DNA of 64,000 nucleotides from CAVZBW01 sp963778465 (GTDB taxonomy: Bacteria; Actinomycetota; Acidimicrobiia; Acidimicrobiales; RAAP-2). How positions within the stretch are numbered: the first letter of the stretch is position 1; every line of letters begins with the position of its first letter. Positions 16,559 through 24,253 of this stretch are shown here, piece by piece. The notes beneath the pieces are model-generated. The model was given only the letters and a program-made list of their open reading frames with translations. It ran no database searches and had not been told where the DNA came from. The position numbers and the translations under genes were made by a program. The DNA lies in NCBI GenBank assembly GCA_963778465.1, contig CAVZUK010000003.1, positions 1,550,001 through 1,614,000 on the forward strand, written 5' to 3'.

Positions 16559-17650
16559 ATGCCGCTTTCCATCACCTTCCACGACCTGCTCGATCCGTTC
16601 GGCGGTTCCCGGACCTCCATCCGCATCGAGGGTGACGCCATCGTGGACCGATCCGACCATCTGGCTGGAGACACGGGGACCAACATCGACGCCAGCGAGC
16701 TGTGGGTCCTGCCGGGGCTGTACGACGCCGATGCCCACCTCCCGGTCGAGTCCCTGGGCCTGCGGGCCAGCGACGTCTACGCCTCGCTCGTCGGCGGGGT
16801 GGTCCAGGTCAACGTCGCCCTGCAGTGGCAGGCAGTCAAGGACCGCGACCTCGAGACGCTGGTGAGCGATCTCGTGGTCCCCCGGATCCCTCGTATCACT
16901 CCGATCCTCTCGGTTCACTCCGATCTGGCGAGTGACGGGTTCGGGACGTGGCTGGCCAACCACGCCGACACGGTGAAGGCGCTGTTGCCGCCGGTGTGCA
17001 AGCTCTACTCGTACAGCGCCAACTTCTGGGAGGATCTCGACGCCGTATTCGCTGCGGGCCTCTTGCCGATCGTCTACTGCAAGGACATGGATGCCGTGGT
17101 CGGTGTGGTCGAGCGTTCCCCCGGCCCGGTGCACTTCCGTCACGCCATCTCCGATCAGCTGGTGCGGGCCATGCGCAAACTGCCCGGGGCGACACTCCAG
17201 ACGAGCCCCCATTTCCTCGTGCCGCTCGACGCCGTCCACCGGGGCGAGCTGTACGTCCTGCCGCCGATCCCCGGTGAGGACGTGCGTCTAAGCCTGGCCG
17301 ACGTCTTCCTCGACCAGATCGACCTGTTGGTCTCCGACCACAACGCGCCCCCGTTCGGCGTTCCCGATGGACCGGGTCTGCAGGTGGCGCAGAGTTTCCT
17401 CTCGTCGATCCTGACGACGACCGCGACCTACGACTGGCCCCTCGACGCGGTGTGGTCCAAGGCCACGAGCGCCGCTGCCGACCGCTACGGCGTCGAGCTC
17501 ACCGAGTCTTCCCTGGTGGTCGATCCTGGCTACCAGGAGGTCCCGGCGCTCTGGCCACGTCAAACGCCGGACCGGGCCCCCTACCTTTCGATACCGATGA
17601 AAGGCCGCGTCGTCGCCGTCGCATCCGCCGACGCCGCCACACTGGTCTGA
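16559..17650 (+). CDS. Dihydroorotase/dihydropyrimidinase-like amidohydrolase with altered metal site
   Basis: The 363-residue protein has the cyclic-amidase layout: LPGLYDADAHLP after the first strand, a candidate carboxylated Lys148 (VCKLYSY), His195 (FRHAIS), His218 (TSPHFL) and the catalytic-type Asp260 (VSDHNAPP). The usual DxHxH metal motif reads Asp56-Ala-Asp58-Ala-His60, so the first metal His is Asp. Cyclic amidohydrolases open hydantoin, dihydropyrimidine or dihydroorotate rings. With the changed ligand it may bind one metal or have another reaction. Proteins of the family can also be inactive homologues. The start is the ATG at 16559, 51 bases after site 4. Confidence 0.8.
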   Translation: MPLSITFHDLLDPFGGSRTSIRIEGDAIVDRSDHLAGDTGTNIDASELWVLPGLYDADAHLPVESLGLRASDVYASLVGGVVQVNVALQWQAVKDRDLETLVSDLVVPRIPRITPILSVHSDLASDGFGTWLANHADTVKALLPPVCKLYSYSANFWEDLDAVFAAGLLPIVYCKDMDAVVGVVERSPGPVHFRHAISDQLVRAMRKLPGATLQTSPHFLVPLDAVHRGELYVLPPIPGEDVRLSLADVFLDQIDLLVSDHNAPPFGVPDGPGLQVAQSFLSSILTTTATYDWPLDAVWSKATSAAADRYGVELTESSLVVDPGYQEVPALWPRQTPDRAPYLSIPMKGRVVAVASADAATLV

Positions 17651-17718
17651 CCAGGAAACTCGGGTGGCGTCTGGCGATGTGACGGGTTTCGCCATCCGGG
17701 CCGATGCAACGCCGTCGC

Positions 17719-17731
17719 CATATGATGTACG
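17719..17731. promoter_or_regulatory. Island operator motif, site 5
   Basis: CATATGATGTACG, 30 bases before the GTG start of the GntR gene, as expected if the regulator controls itself. Confidence 0.6.
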
Positions 17732-17761
17732 AGCACGGTCATCGCTTGGGGAGACTGGGAC

Positions 17762-18466
17762 GTGGTAGTTGGGGACTTCGGAACGCTCGATCGCCTCGGG
17801 GGAGAACACATCCGGACGGCGCACAGCGTGGTCAAGACCAGGCTGCGTCGAGGCATCATCAGCGGTGAGATCCCGGCCGGTACCCGATTGGTCCAGGCGG
17901 ACCTCGCCAAGATGCTCGACGTCAGCGTCACGCCGGTGCGAGAGGCCATCCGTGACCTCGTCTCGGAGGGCATCGTCGACTTCGACCAATTCCGGGGGGC
18001 GACGGTGCACCTGCCTTCGGTGGACGAGCTCGAGGAGGTCTACGAGCTCCGTCGGCTCCTGGTCCCCGAGGCCGTCAAGTCCGGGGTTGCGCAGATCTCT
18101 CGCACCGAGCTGGACGACGCCGCCATGCTCGCACGGGAGATGAAGGGCTCGGACCCGGCAGCCTGGCTCGATCTCAACCGACGGTTCCACGCCATCTTGG
18201 ACGGGGCGAGCCGGCGTCCGCATCTGCAGGATTTCCTCGCCCGGTTGGCGGACGTTTCCGCGCTGTACGTCGGTGTGGCGATCAGTGCCAACGAGGGTCG
18301 CCGCGGGCGAGCCGATCGTGACCATCTGCAGATGGTGGACATGTACGAGCGCCGTGACGAGGCCGGTGCCGTCGAGGTCGCCCTCTTCCACCTCGAGGAC
18401 ACGGTCGAAGTGGCCCGGGACTTCGTGCGCCGTCGCGAGGAGTCACTGGCCGTCGCCGCCGACTAA
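17762..18466 (+). CDS. GntR family (FCD/FadR subfamily) regulator
   Basis: The 234-residue protein has an N-terminal winged helix (LRRGIISGEIPAGTRLVQADLAKMLDVSVTPVREAI) and a C-terminal all-helical FCD domain (about 85-220) with candidate metal/ligand residues in LNRRFHAIL and DHLQMVDMYERRD. FCD regulators usually repress catabolic genes and release DNA on binding a pathway metabolite. Its own promoter contains a copy of the motif found at five other places in the island, making it the likely regulator of all. The start is the GTG at 17762; a nearby downstream start is possible. Confidence 0.88.
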   Translation: MVVGDFGTLDRLGGEHIRTAHSVVKTRLRRGIISGEIPAGTRLVQADLAKMLDVSVTPVREAIRDLVSEGIVDFDQFRGATVHLPSVDELEEVYELRRLLVPEAVKSGVAQISRTELDDAAMLAREMKGSDPAAWLDLNRRFHAILDGASRRPHLQDFLARLADVSALYVGVAISANEGRRGRADRDHLQMVDMYERRDEAGAVEVALFHLEDTVEVARDFVRRREESLAVAAD

Positions 18467-18607
18467 CCGGCCCGGTCCCCTTCCGGGCGCAGCGTGGCCA
18501 TTCCGTCCTCCCCGGGGACCAAAGCCGTACCACGGCGCACACGGAGCCGATCCCCAGGCTGACCTTCGCCCGAAAAGTCTTCGGTGGCGGGGTTCCCCTG
18601 ACGCCTC

Positions 18608-18620
18608 CAGATATCATATA
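18608..18620. promoter_or_regulatory. Island operator motif, site 6 (reverse orientation)
   Basis: The minus strand reads TATATGATATCTG. It ends 9 bases before the RidA start codon, so bound regulator would block transcription or initiation of the RidA-cupin-Rieske-oxygenase operon. Confidence 0.55.
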
Positions 18621-18629
18621 TTTACGACC

Positions 18630-19100
18630 ATGCCTCGACCTGGAGTGGGTGGGTTGATATTCCAACCGGTCACGCCGATCCCGGGGCTCGCCCCGACGGT
18701 CGGCCTGTATTCGCAGGCGGTTCCGCTCCCGCGAGGAGCGACGCTGCTGTTCGTCGCCGGTCAACTGAGCGTGGACACAGAGGGCAAGGCCGTCGCCGTC
18801 GGCGACTTCGAGGGCCAGGTCCGCACCGTCTTCGCCAACCTGGCGGCAGTGGTCGAAGGAGCTGGCTCGGACCTCCGCAGCGTCATGAAGATGACGACCT
18901 ACCTCGTCGAACCCGACCACGTCGCCCGTTTCTATGCCGAACGCGAGCGCCTGTTCGGCGAGCTCTACCCGACCGGCGTCTACCCGGCCAACACCCTCCT
19001 CGTGGTGGAGCGTCTGGTCCGGCCCGAGTTCCTCATCGAGATCGAAGCGGTGGCCGCCGTGGCTCCGCCCGTCGTCACCCCCGAGGAGTCCCATGGATGA
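18630..19100 (+). CDS. RidA (YjgF/UK114) family protein
   Basis: The 156-residue protein has the chorismate-mutase-like fold of RidA: LFVAGQLSVDTEG, VVEGAGSDLRSVMKMTTYLV and the anion-binding Arg in VRPEFLIEIEAVA. RidA proteins hydrolyse reactive imine or enamine intermediates, or act as specialised deaminases in N-heterocycle pathways (compare RutC). The start is the ATG at 18630, directly after site 6; no strong ribosome site precedes it, so the transcript may be nearly leaderless. The 3' end overlaps the cupin gene by 8 bases. Confidence 0.87.
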   Translation: MPRPGVGGLIFQPVTPIPGLAPTVGLYSQAVPLPRGATLLFVAGQLSVDTEGKAVAVGDFEGQVRTVFANLAAVVEGAGSDLRSVMKMTTYLVEPDHVARFYAERERLFGELYPTGVYPANTLLVVERLVRPEFLIEIEAVAAVAPPVVTPEESHG

Positions 19101-19497
19101 GTCCCAGGAGAAGATCGAGTTCGCGAGCGGCGCCTTCCTGCTGACCACCGCGGTGGAGGCCGACAACGATCAGAGCGCCGGCGGCGGCTCGGGCGGGCTC
19201 TCCCGCGGCAGCGCCGTGTCCGGCGGCGGGATGTGGATGGGGGTCAGCGAGCTTGCGGCCGGGCACGATTCGGTGCCGCACCATCACGAGGATCAGACCA
19301 CGATCGTCCACGTGCTGAGTGGTCGGATGACCTTCACTGTCGGCGCGGACGGCGCTGAGGTCTTCACGGCGGGTCCGGGCGACTTCGCCGTCATTCCCGG
19401 CGGCGTCGTCCACCGCGAGAGCAACCCGTCATCCGAGCTGTGCAAGTGCATCGTCGTGCGCAATGCCGAGTCGCCCGTCGTCCGGAACCTCGACTGA
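19093..19497 (+). CDS. Cupin-domain protein
   Basis: The 134-residue single-domain cupin has motif 1 GHDSVPHHHEDQTTIVHVLSG, with the three-His cluster and Glu-like spacing, and motif 2 PGDFAVIPGGVVHRESN. It could be a small metal-dependent dioxygenase, isomerase or ligand-binding protein. Its start lies inside the RidA gene, so translation is coupled, and the Rieske gene follows 33 bases later. A Gly/Ser-rich stretch precedes the cupin core. Confidence 0.83.
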   Translation: MDESQEKIEFASGAFLLTTAVEADNDQSAGGGSGGLSRGSAVSGGGMWMGVSELAAGHDSVPHHHEDQTTIVHVLSGRMTFTVGADGAEVFTAGPGDFAVIPGGVVHRESNPSSELCKCIVVRNAESPVVRNLD

Positions 19498-19530
19498 ATC
19501 ATGCGTCTGCCCCCGACCGGAAGGAGCCTC

Positions 19531-20757
19531 ATGACGTTGAGCCCTGGAATCAAGCGAATCCTCGACGCCATCGAAGTCTCGACCCTCGACATCCCGCTGG
19601 CCCAGACGATGCCCGGCGACGTCTACGCCTCTGAAGAGTTTTACCGGTTCGAGAAGGAAGCCGTCTTCGCCCGGGAATGGCTCTGCGTGGGCCACCAGAG
19701 CCAGGTCCCCGAGCCGGGCGACTACATGACGATCACGGTGGGGGACGAACCCTTGGTGGTGGTCCGCACCCAAGATGGCGGGATCAATGTGCTTTCGGGT
19801 ATCTGCCAGCACCGGGGATATCCGATTACCGCCAACGAGCCGACCGGCAACGTGAAGCAGTTCCGTTGCCCCTATCACTGGTGGGCCTACTCGTTCGACG
19901 GGTCGTTGGTCGCCGCCCCGGAGATGGCGAAGACCTACGACCTCGACACGCTGAAGCTCGAGACCGCGCTCCCGGCGCTCTCGGTGGAGCTGTGGCACGG
20001 CTTCATCTTCGCCTCGATGGCCAGCGAGCCGGCACCCCTTGCTCCGACCGTGACGAAGTTGGGGACCGAGTTGAGCGGCTACGGCACCGCGGACATGGTG
20101 GCCATGCCCCCCGTCGAGTACCGGGACCTTCCGTGGAACTGGAAGGGCATGCACGAGAACGCGCTCGAGCCCTACCACACCCAGTTTGTGCACCGGGGCT
20201 ACCACGAGGTGGCGCCCGCACGAAACGCTGCCTTCGTCGAGTGGGACGAGGGCGACGGGCAGGTGATGCACCCGACGTACTTCGTCCACCCCGACGGCGG
20301 CTTCAACCACACCGAGAAGGCCTTGTTCCCGGTCATCTCGACCCTGTCGGAGAGGCAGCGATCACGGATCATGTTTGCCTCGGTCCCGCCGACGGCCTTC
20401 TTGGCCATGCTGCCCGACCAGGTCTTCCTCTTCATGATCCTTCCCCAGACGGCTCAGACGATGACGTTGCGGATCGTCTGGCTGTTCCCGGCGTCGTCGT
20501 TGGAGATGCCGGGCTTCAAGGACGTCTACGACTCCCAGACGGGCGCCAACGACGTCCTCAACCAGCAGGACATGGAGACCAACGGGTTCATGCAGGCGGG
20601 GCAGCGCTCTCGATTTGCCCCGAGAGGTCGCTACGCCCATCAGGAGGCCACCTTGCCGCAGTTCAACCGGTGGCTGGCCAAACGGTATCGTGCCTACGCC
20701 GACGAGCTCGAGCGCGGCGCCTTTGCCGGTGAGCCCGTACCGGTCGGACGGCGATGA
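19531..20757 (+). CDS. Rieske non-heme iron oxygenase, alpha subunit
   Basis: The 408-residue protein has the [2Fe-2S] ligands Cys92, His94, Cys113 and His116 (ICQHRGYP…RCPYHWW) and the mononuclear iron site His216 and His221 in ENALEPYHTQFVH with nearby Glu213 and Asn210. It should hydroxylate or O/N-demethylate a substrate using electrons from a reductase; no reductase or ferredoxin gene is seen in the window. The ATG at 19531 follows GGAAGGA; an in-frame ATG ten codons earlier lacks this. The stop overlaps the next oxygenase by ATGA. Confidence 0.92.
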   Translation: MTLSPGIKRILDAIEVSTLDIPLAQTMPGDVYASEEFYRFEKEAVFAREWLCVGHQSQVPEPGDYMTITVGDEPLVVVRTQDGGINVLSGICQHRGYPITANEPTGNVKQFRCPYHWWAYSFDGSLVAAPEMAKTYDLDTLKLETALPALSVELWHGFIFASMASEPAPLAPTVTKLGTELSGYGTADMVAMPPVEYRDLPWNWKGMHENALEPYHTQFVHRGYHEVAPARNAAFVEWDEGDGQVMHPTYFVHPDGGFNHTEKALFPVISTLSERQRSRIMFASVPPTAFLAMLPDQVFLFMILPQTAQTMTLRIVWLFPASSLEMPGFKDVYDSQTGANDVLNQQDMETNGFMQAGQRSRFAPRGRYAHQEATLPQFNRWLAKRYRAYADELERGAFAGEPVPVGRR

Positions 20758-21809
20758 GTGGGCGATCCGAGCTCGGCCAGGTCCAGACGAGATCGATCGA
20801 CCATGCCTTTCCCCCGGTCGTCGACCTGACCGAGCCCGATGCGGTCGACCAGATCGACCGGGCATGTCGGGACGTCGGCTTCTTCCAGGTGGTGGAGCAC
20901 GGGATCCAGCGCGACATCATCGTCGACGCCTTCAGTGAGGTCGACGCCTTCTTCACCCGTCCGTTGCCGGAGAAGATGCGCTGGGCGCCTCCGAGCCCGG
21001 AGATCGAACGGGGCTATTCGGCGAAGGGGAGTGAAGGGCTCTCCTACAGCCTCGGTCTCGAGGACCGGCCGCCCGACCTCTTCGAAGCGTTCACGTTGGC
21101 TCGCGACGTGTACCCGGCCGGCGATCCCGGCTTCGTCGACCACCGGCATCACTTCTTCGAGCCCAACATCTGGCCCGATGACGCTCCCGCATTCCGTCGG
21201 GCGTTGGTCGCCTACTACGTCGAGGTGCAGGCGCTGGCCCACCGGCTGACCACCATGTTCGCCGAGGCGCTCGGGATGGACCGGGACTTCTTCGAGCGCC
21301 AGACCCAGCACTCCTGCGACACGTTGCGGATCAATTACTTCGAGGGACTCCCGGACCAAGAGCTGCTGGACAACCAGTTTGGGATCGGTCCCCACACCGA
21401 CTACGGGATCCTGACGATCCTGCTCACCGACGGCACGCCGGGGCTCGAGGTCGTGACGCCGAGCGGTCGATGGCGCCCGGTGCACGCCGTGCCCGGCGCC
21501 CTGGTCATCAACATCTCCGACATGCTGGCCCAGTGGACCAACGACCACTGGCGCTCCACCCTCCACCGGGTCACGGCCATCCGCCCGCGTGGGGGACTCG
21601 CGGTGCGACGGAGGTCGTTGCCCTTCTTCCACGAAGGGGACTACGACATGGTGGTCGAGTGCCTCCCCACCTGCTGCGGCCCGGGCGATCCCGCGAAGTA
21701 CCCGGCGGTCGTGAGCGGTGAGCACGTGGCGGCCAAGGTCTTGAGCGGCCATCTCCGGGAGCCCGCCGACGTCGGATCCACCCTGGGGGATCGCGTCGAC
21801 GCGGTGTGA
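20754..21809 (+). CDS. Isopenicillin N synthase-like non-heme Fe(II) oxygenase (paralogue 3)
   Basis: The 351-residue third paralogue has iron ligands His214 and Asp216 (IGPHTDYG) and His271 (STLHRV), with Arg286-x-Ser288. It shares ERGYSAKGSEGLSYS and LRINYFEG with paralogue 2. It is translationally coupled to the Rieske oxygenase, so the two iron enzymes probably work on consecutive steps. It is the last intact gene of the RidA operon; remnants of urease accessory genes follow immediately. Confidence 0.9.
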   Translation: MSGRSELGQVQTRSIDHAFPPVVDLTEPDAVDQIDRACRDVGFFQVVEHGIQRDIIVDAFSEVDAFFTRPLPEKMRWAPPSPEIERGYSAKGSEGLSYSLGLEDRPPDLFEAFTLARDVYPAGDPGFVDHRHHFFEPNIWPDDAPAFRRALVAYYVEVQALAHRLTTMFAEALGMDRDFFERQTQHSCDTLRINYFEGLPDQELLDNQFGIGPHTDYGILTILLTDGTPGLEVVTPSGRWRPVHAVPGALVINISDMLAQWTNDHWRSTLHRVTAIRPRGGLAVRRRSLPFFHEGDYDMVVECLPTCCGPGDPAKYPAVVSGEHVAAKVLSGHLREPADVGSTLGDRVDAV

Positions 21810-21810
21810 C

Positions 21811-22050
21811 ATGAGGCTCAGCCCGCACGATGCCGACACTCTCCGCCGCATGGGGTGTTGGACGCCGGGTGCATCAAGGCGGTCCGCACCGGGTGCTGTC
21901 CGCACACCGCCATCCGTGATGACGTCGGGGCGAACCTCGAGGTCGCCGAGGAGCTCGACGAGCTCGGGGGCGCCGCCGGCCCGTCCGGAGGCGACATCCT
22001 GACCACGACGGTGGGGGAGGGGGCTGCTCTGTCGGTTGGACCGGTGGCCG
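21811..22050 (+). pseudogene. ureG: ureG remnant (urease nickel-insertion GTPase), truncated and frameshifted
   Basis: Two frames together give UreG middle sequence: DADTLRRMG in one frame, then after a frameshift near 21853, VLDAGCIKAVRTGCCPHTAIRDDVGANLEVAEEL and further on GGDILTTT. UreG proteins read …FLRRxGVLDPxRIxAVETGCCPHTAIRDDxxxNL… and …SGGDNLTTTFSP, so the match is specific. The P-loop N-terminus and the C-terminus are missing. The gene is dead and appears fused by deletion to the ureD remnant. It starts within 2 bases of the oxygenase stop. Confidence 0.7.
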
Positions 22051-22099
22051 CCACCTACGCCCGGCCCGGTCCCCGTGCGAGACGTCACTGGCGCTGGTC

Positions 22100-22638
22100 G
22101 AGGCGAGGGTCGGCCGGGATGCCCGCCCGGTGTGGGCGCCCGAGCCCTTGGTCGCCGTGCAGGGGTGCCGTCACCGGAGCGAGTCGGCCATCGTCCTGGG
22201 CGAAGGGTCAGAGCCCTTCCGGACAGAGGTCACAGTGCTCGGTCGTCATGCCGAGGAGGGTGTTGACGCGTGGACTGTCGGTCGGTGGACCTGGCGGGTC
22301 GGCTACTCAACCGCCAGGAGCTCGCCATGACGGTGGCCAGCCGGGGCCGCCCCGACCCGGCCGGGCTCGGTGGCGCCAGGGGGGTTGCATCGTACCTGGT
22401 CGTTCACCTCGAGTGGGCCGTGGGGGCGACGAGCCGCCTGAATCTCCCCGTGGTGCGAAGCGAGGCCTACAGCAGGGCCGGGGTGCTCGGACTGGCCCGA
22501 CCCGCCGTCGAGATCATCGGATCGGGGCCGGACGTGGGGGACGTCATGGCGGCGTTCGCTCGACCGACCGTGCACATCGGCGACGTCGCCGAGAGCACAG
22601 CGGCGGCCTTGTTGGATTACACAAGACGAGCGAGCTGA
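22100..22638 (+). pseudogene. ureD: ureD (ureH) remnant, urease accessory protein, frameshifted
   Basis: One frame reads EPLVAVQGCRHRSESAIVLGEGSEPFRTEVTVLGRHAEEG, closely like the UreD core EPLVPVAGCDHRS…LGRHGE. A second frame (from about 22270) continues VDLAGRLLNRQELAMT…LGGARGVASYLVVHLEW, like the UreD segment RPLLRQELAL…LGGARAVGSLLVVD, and runs to a stop at 22638. At least one frameshift near 22270 and loss of the N-terminus make it nonfunctional. The order ureG then ureD is the normal actinobacterial order. No structural urease genes are present. Confidence 0.65.
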
Positions 22639-22686
22639 CCGCGTGTCATCGGCAGGTTGGCCATCGGAGGTAGGGGCACAGACACC

Positions 22687-23262
22687 TCATGAGGTTGCCT
22701 GATTGAGTCCGTGGTGCTCGCGGTACCGGGCCATGAACCTCACCATGAGGACAATGAGGCCGATGGGGATGAGCCAGTTGAAGAAGAGTCCGAGGTGCCG
22801 GTTCGAGGCGTCGGTCCCCGCAATGAGATGCGAGAGCGCCATTGCCGCAAAAGCTGCACCCCAGGCCGCCGAGAAGACCAGGTTAGTCCGTTTGAACTCC
22901 GGAGTCGTCCAGTACTCGGGCGCCATCGAGTGCCGGGCGTACTGCTCGGTAAAGGGCATGAAGGGCAGGGTCGCGAAGACGAACAATGACAGGGCACCCA
23001 CCGCGATGGCACGGCCGTAGTCGGCGATGACCTGGCTATGGGCGGGACCGAGCCAAAAGGCGGCGATGGTCAGCCCGACGAAGATCACGATGGCGGCAAT
23101 GTCCAGCAGTTTCGGAGAACGCCGAGCAAAGGACGGAAGGGCTATCGCCACCGCCACGGCCAACGCGCCAAGGGCAGCCCATTCCGGGGAGTAGCCAGTT
23201 CGGTTTTCGATGAGGCTGAAGACGACCCAGGGAATGAGGCTGATGTAGGGGTTGGATGGCAT
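22687..23262 (-). CDS. Multi-pass membrane protein of unknown function
   Basis: The 191-residue protein has about five to six hydrophobic helices (ISLIPWVVFSLI, ALGALAVAVAIALPSF, IAAIVIFVGLTIAAFWLG, AVGALSLFVFATLPFMPFT, FSAAWGAAFAAMALSHLI, LIPIGLIVLMVRFM). The ATG at 23262 gives MPSNPYISLIPW. I recognise no characterised family. It lies downstream of drrB on the same strand with 160 bases between, so a link with the exporter is possible but weak. Confidence 0.65.
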   Translation of the reverse strand: MPSNPYISLIPWVVFSLIENRTGYSPEWAALGALAVAVAIALPSFARRSPKLLDIAAIVIFVGLTIAAFWLGPAHSQVIADYGRAIAVGALSLFVFATLPFMPFTEQYARHSMAPEYWTTPEFKRTNLVFSAAWGAAFAAMALSHLIAGTDASNRHLGLFFNWLIPIGLIVLMVRFMARYREHHGLNQATS

Positions 23263-23422
23263 CTCACTCCGGCCGTTCGAAAAGTATGTGGTTGCGGAAA
23301 AATACCGTGGTTCGACCTTGTCGGTCGTCCACGACCGTCCGGCGTTCGAGTAGCCCGCGTCGGTACGCCGTTCCGCGACGGCTCGTTTGCGCTCGAGGTT
23401 GCCGAGCGGAACAGCGGCCTGG

Positions 23423-24253
23423 TCAGACGTGCCGGGAGTACGAGCGAACGGCGAGTGGAACGAAGATCGCGGCAACCGTGGCACATCCGAGGACGGCCCA
23501 TCCGACCTGAGCGGTCAGGGCGCCGTGATTCATGAGGTCACGCAGCGCCGAGACGACATGAGAGACGGGATTGACACGCGTCACGGCCTGGAGCCATCCC
23601 GGAAGGGTGTCGACGGGGACGAACGCATTGGACAGGAAGGCGAGTGGGAACATGATCATCATGGACATCCCTTGGACCGCGCCGGCGCTCCTGGCTTTGG
23701 TGCCGATCCAAAGGAAGATCCAGGCGATGGACCAGCCGGTGATGACGGCGAGCAGCACTCCGGCGAGCACACCAGGAACGCCACCACCGGGGCGGTAGCC
23801 CATGACGACGCCCACGGCCAGGGTGATGCCGGCCGCAATGGCGTACCGGGCGAGGTCGGCCAGCATCGGTCCGGCGAGCGGGGCGATCCGGGCGATGGGC
23901 AGCGACCGGAAGCGGTCGAACACGCCCTTGTCCATGTCCTCGCGGAGTTGGATGCCGGCGCCGACGCACGCGGTGATGGTGGTCATCGCGACGATGCCCG
24001 GGATGAGCGTCGGCAGGTAGTGCGCCGTACTGCCGGAGACGGCCCCGCCGAACATGAGCCCGAACATCACGGTGAACAGCACGGGCATCACGGTGACGTC
24101 AACCAGCTGTTCGGGATTGCGGCGCATCTTTACGAGGGCACGCCATGCCAGGGTCGTGATCTGGGTGAGGGCGTCGCGCACGGGGACCGACGCCTTGACG
24201 GGGCGTGTGGCGCGTCGCGAGATAGCGGAGGGGTTGGCGGTGGTTGTGGTCAC
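23423..24253 (-). CDS. DrrB-type ABC-2 drug exporter permease
   Basis: The 276-residue permease has six hydrophobic segments in the ABC-2 pattern, starting VMPVLFTVMFGLMFGG, with the conserved cytoplasmic loop GAGIQLREDMDKGVFDRFRSLPIAR typical of DrrB/daunorubicin-resistance permeases. The GTG at 24253 overlaps the ATPase stop (GTGA) and is preferred to a GTG three codons upstream. It forms the membrane channel with the ATPase encoded just upstream and probably exports a hydrophobic drug or lipid. Confidence 0.87.
   Translation of the reverse strand: MTTTTANPSAISRRATRPVKASVPVRDALTQITTLAWRALVKMRRNPEQLVDVTVMPVLFTVMFGLMFGGAVSGSTAHYLPTLIPGIVAMTTITACVGAGIQLREDMDKGVFDRFRSLPIARIAPLAGPMLADLARYAIAAGITLAVGVVMGYRPGGGVPGVLAGVLLAVITGWSIAWIFLWIGTKARSAGAVQGMSMMIMFPLAFLSNAFVPVDTLPGWLQAVTRVNPVSHVVSALRDLMNHGALTAQVGWAVLGCATVAAIFVPLAVRSYSRHV

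Noticed and set aside
17288..18391. Antisense frame of 367 codons across the amidohydrolase end and GntR gene
   Set aside because: Spans two convincing genes and their promoter region and has no recognisable fold.
22303..22575. Minus-strand frame over the ureD remnant
   Set aside because: Plus-strand UreD similarity explains the region; the minus frame has no domain.
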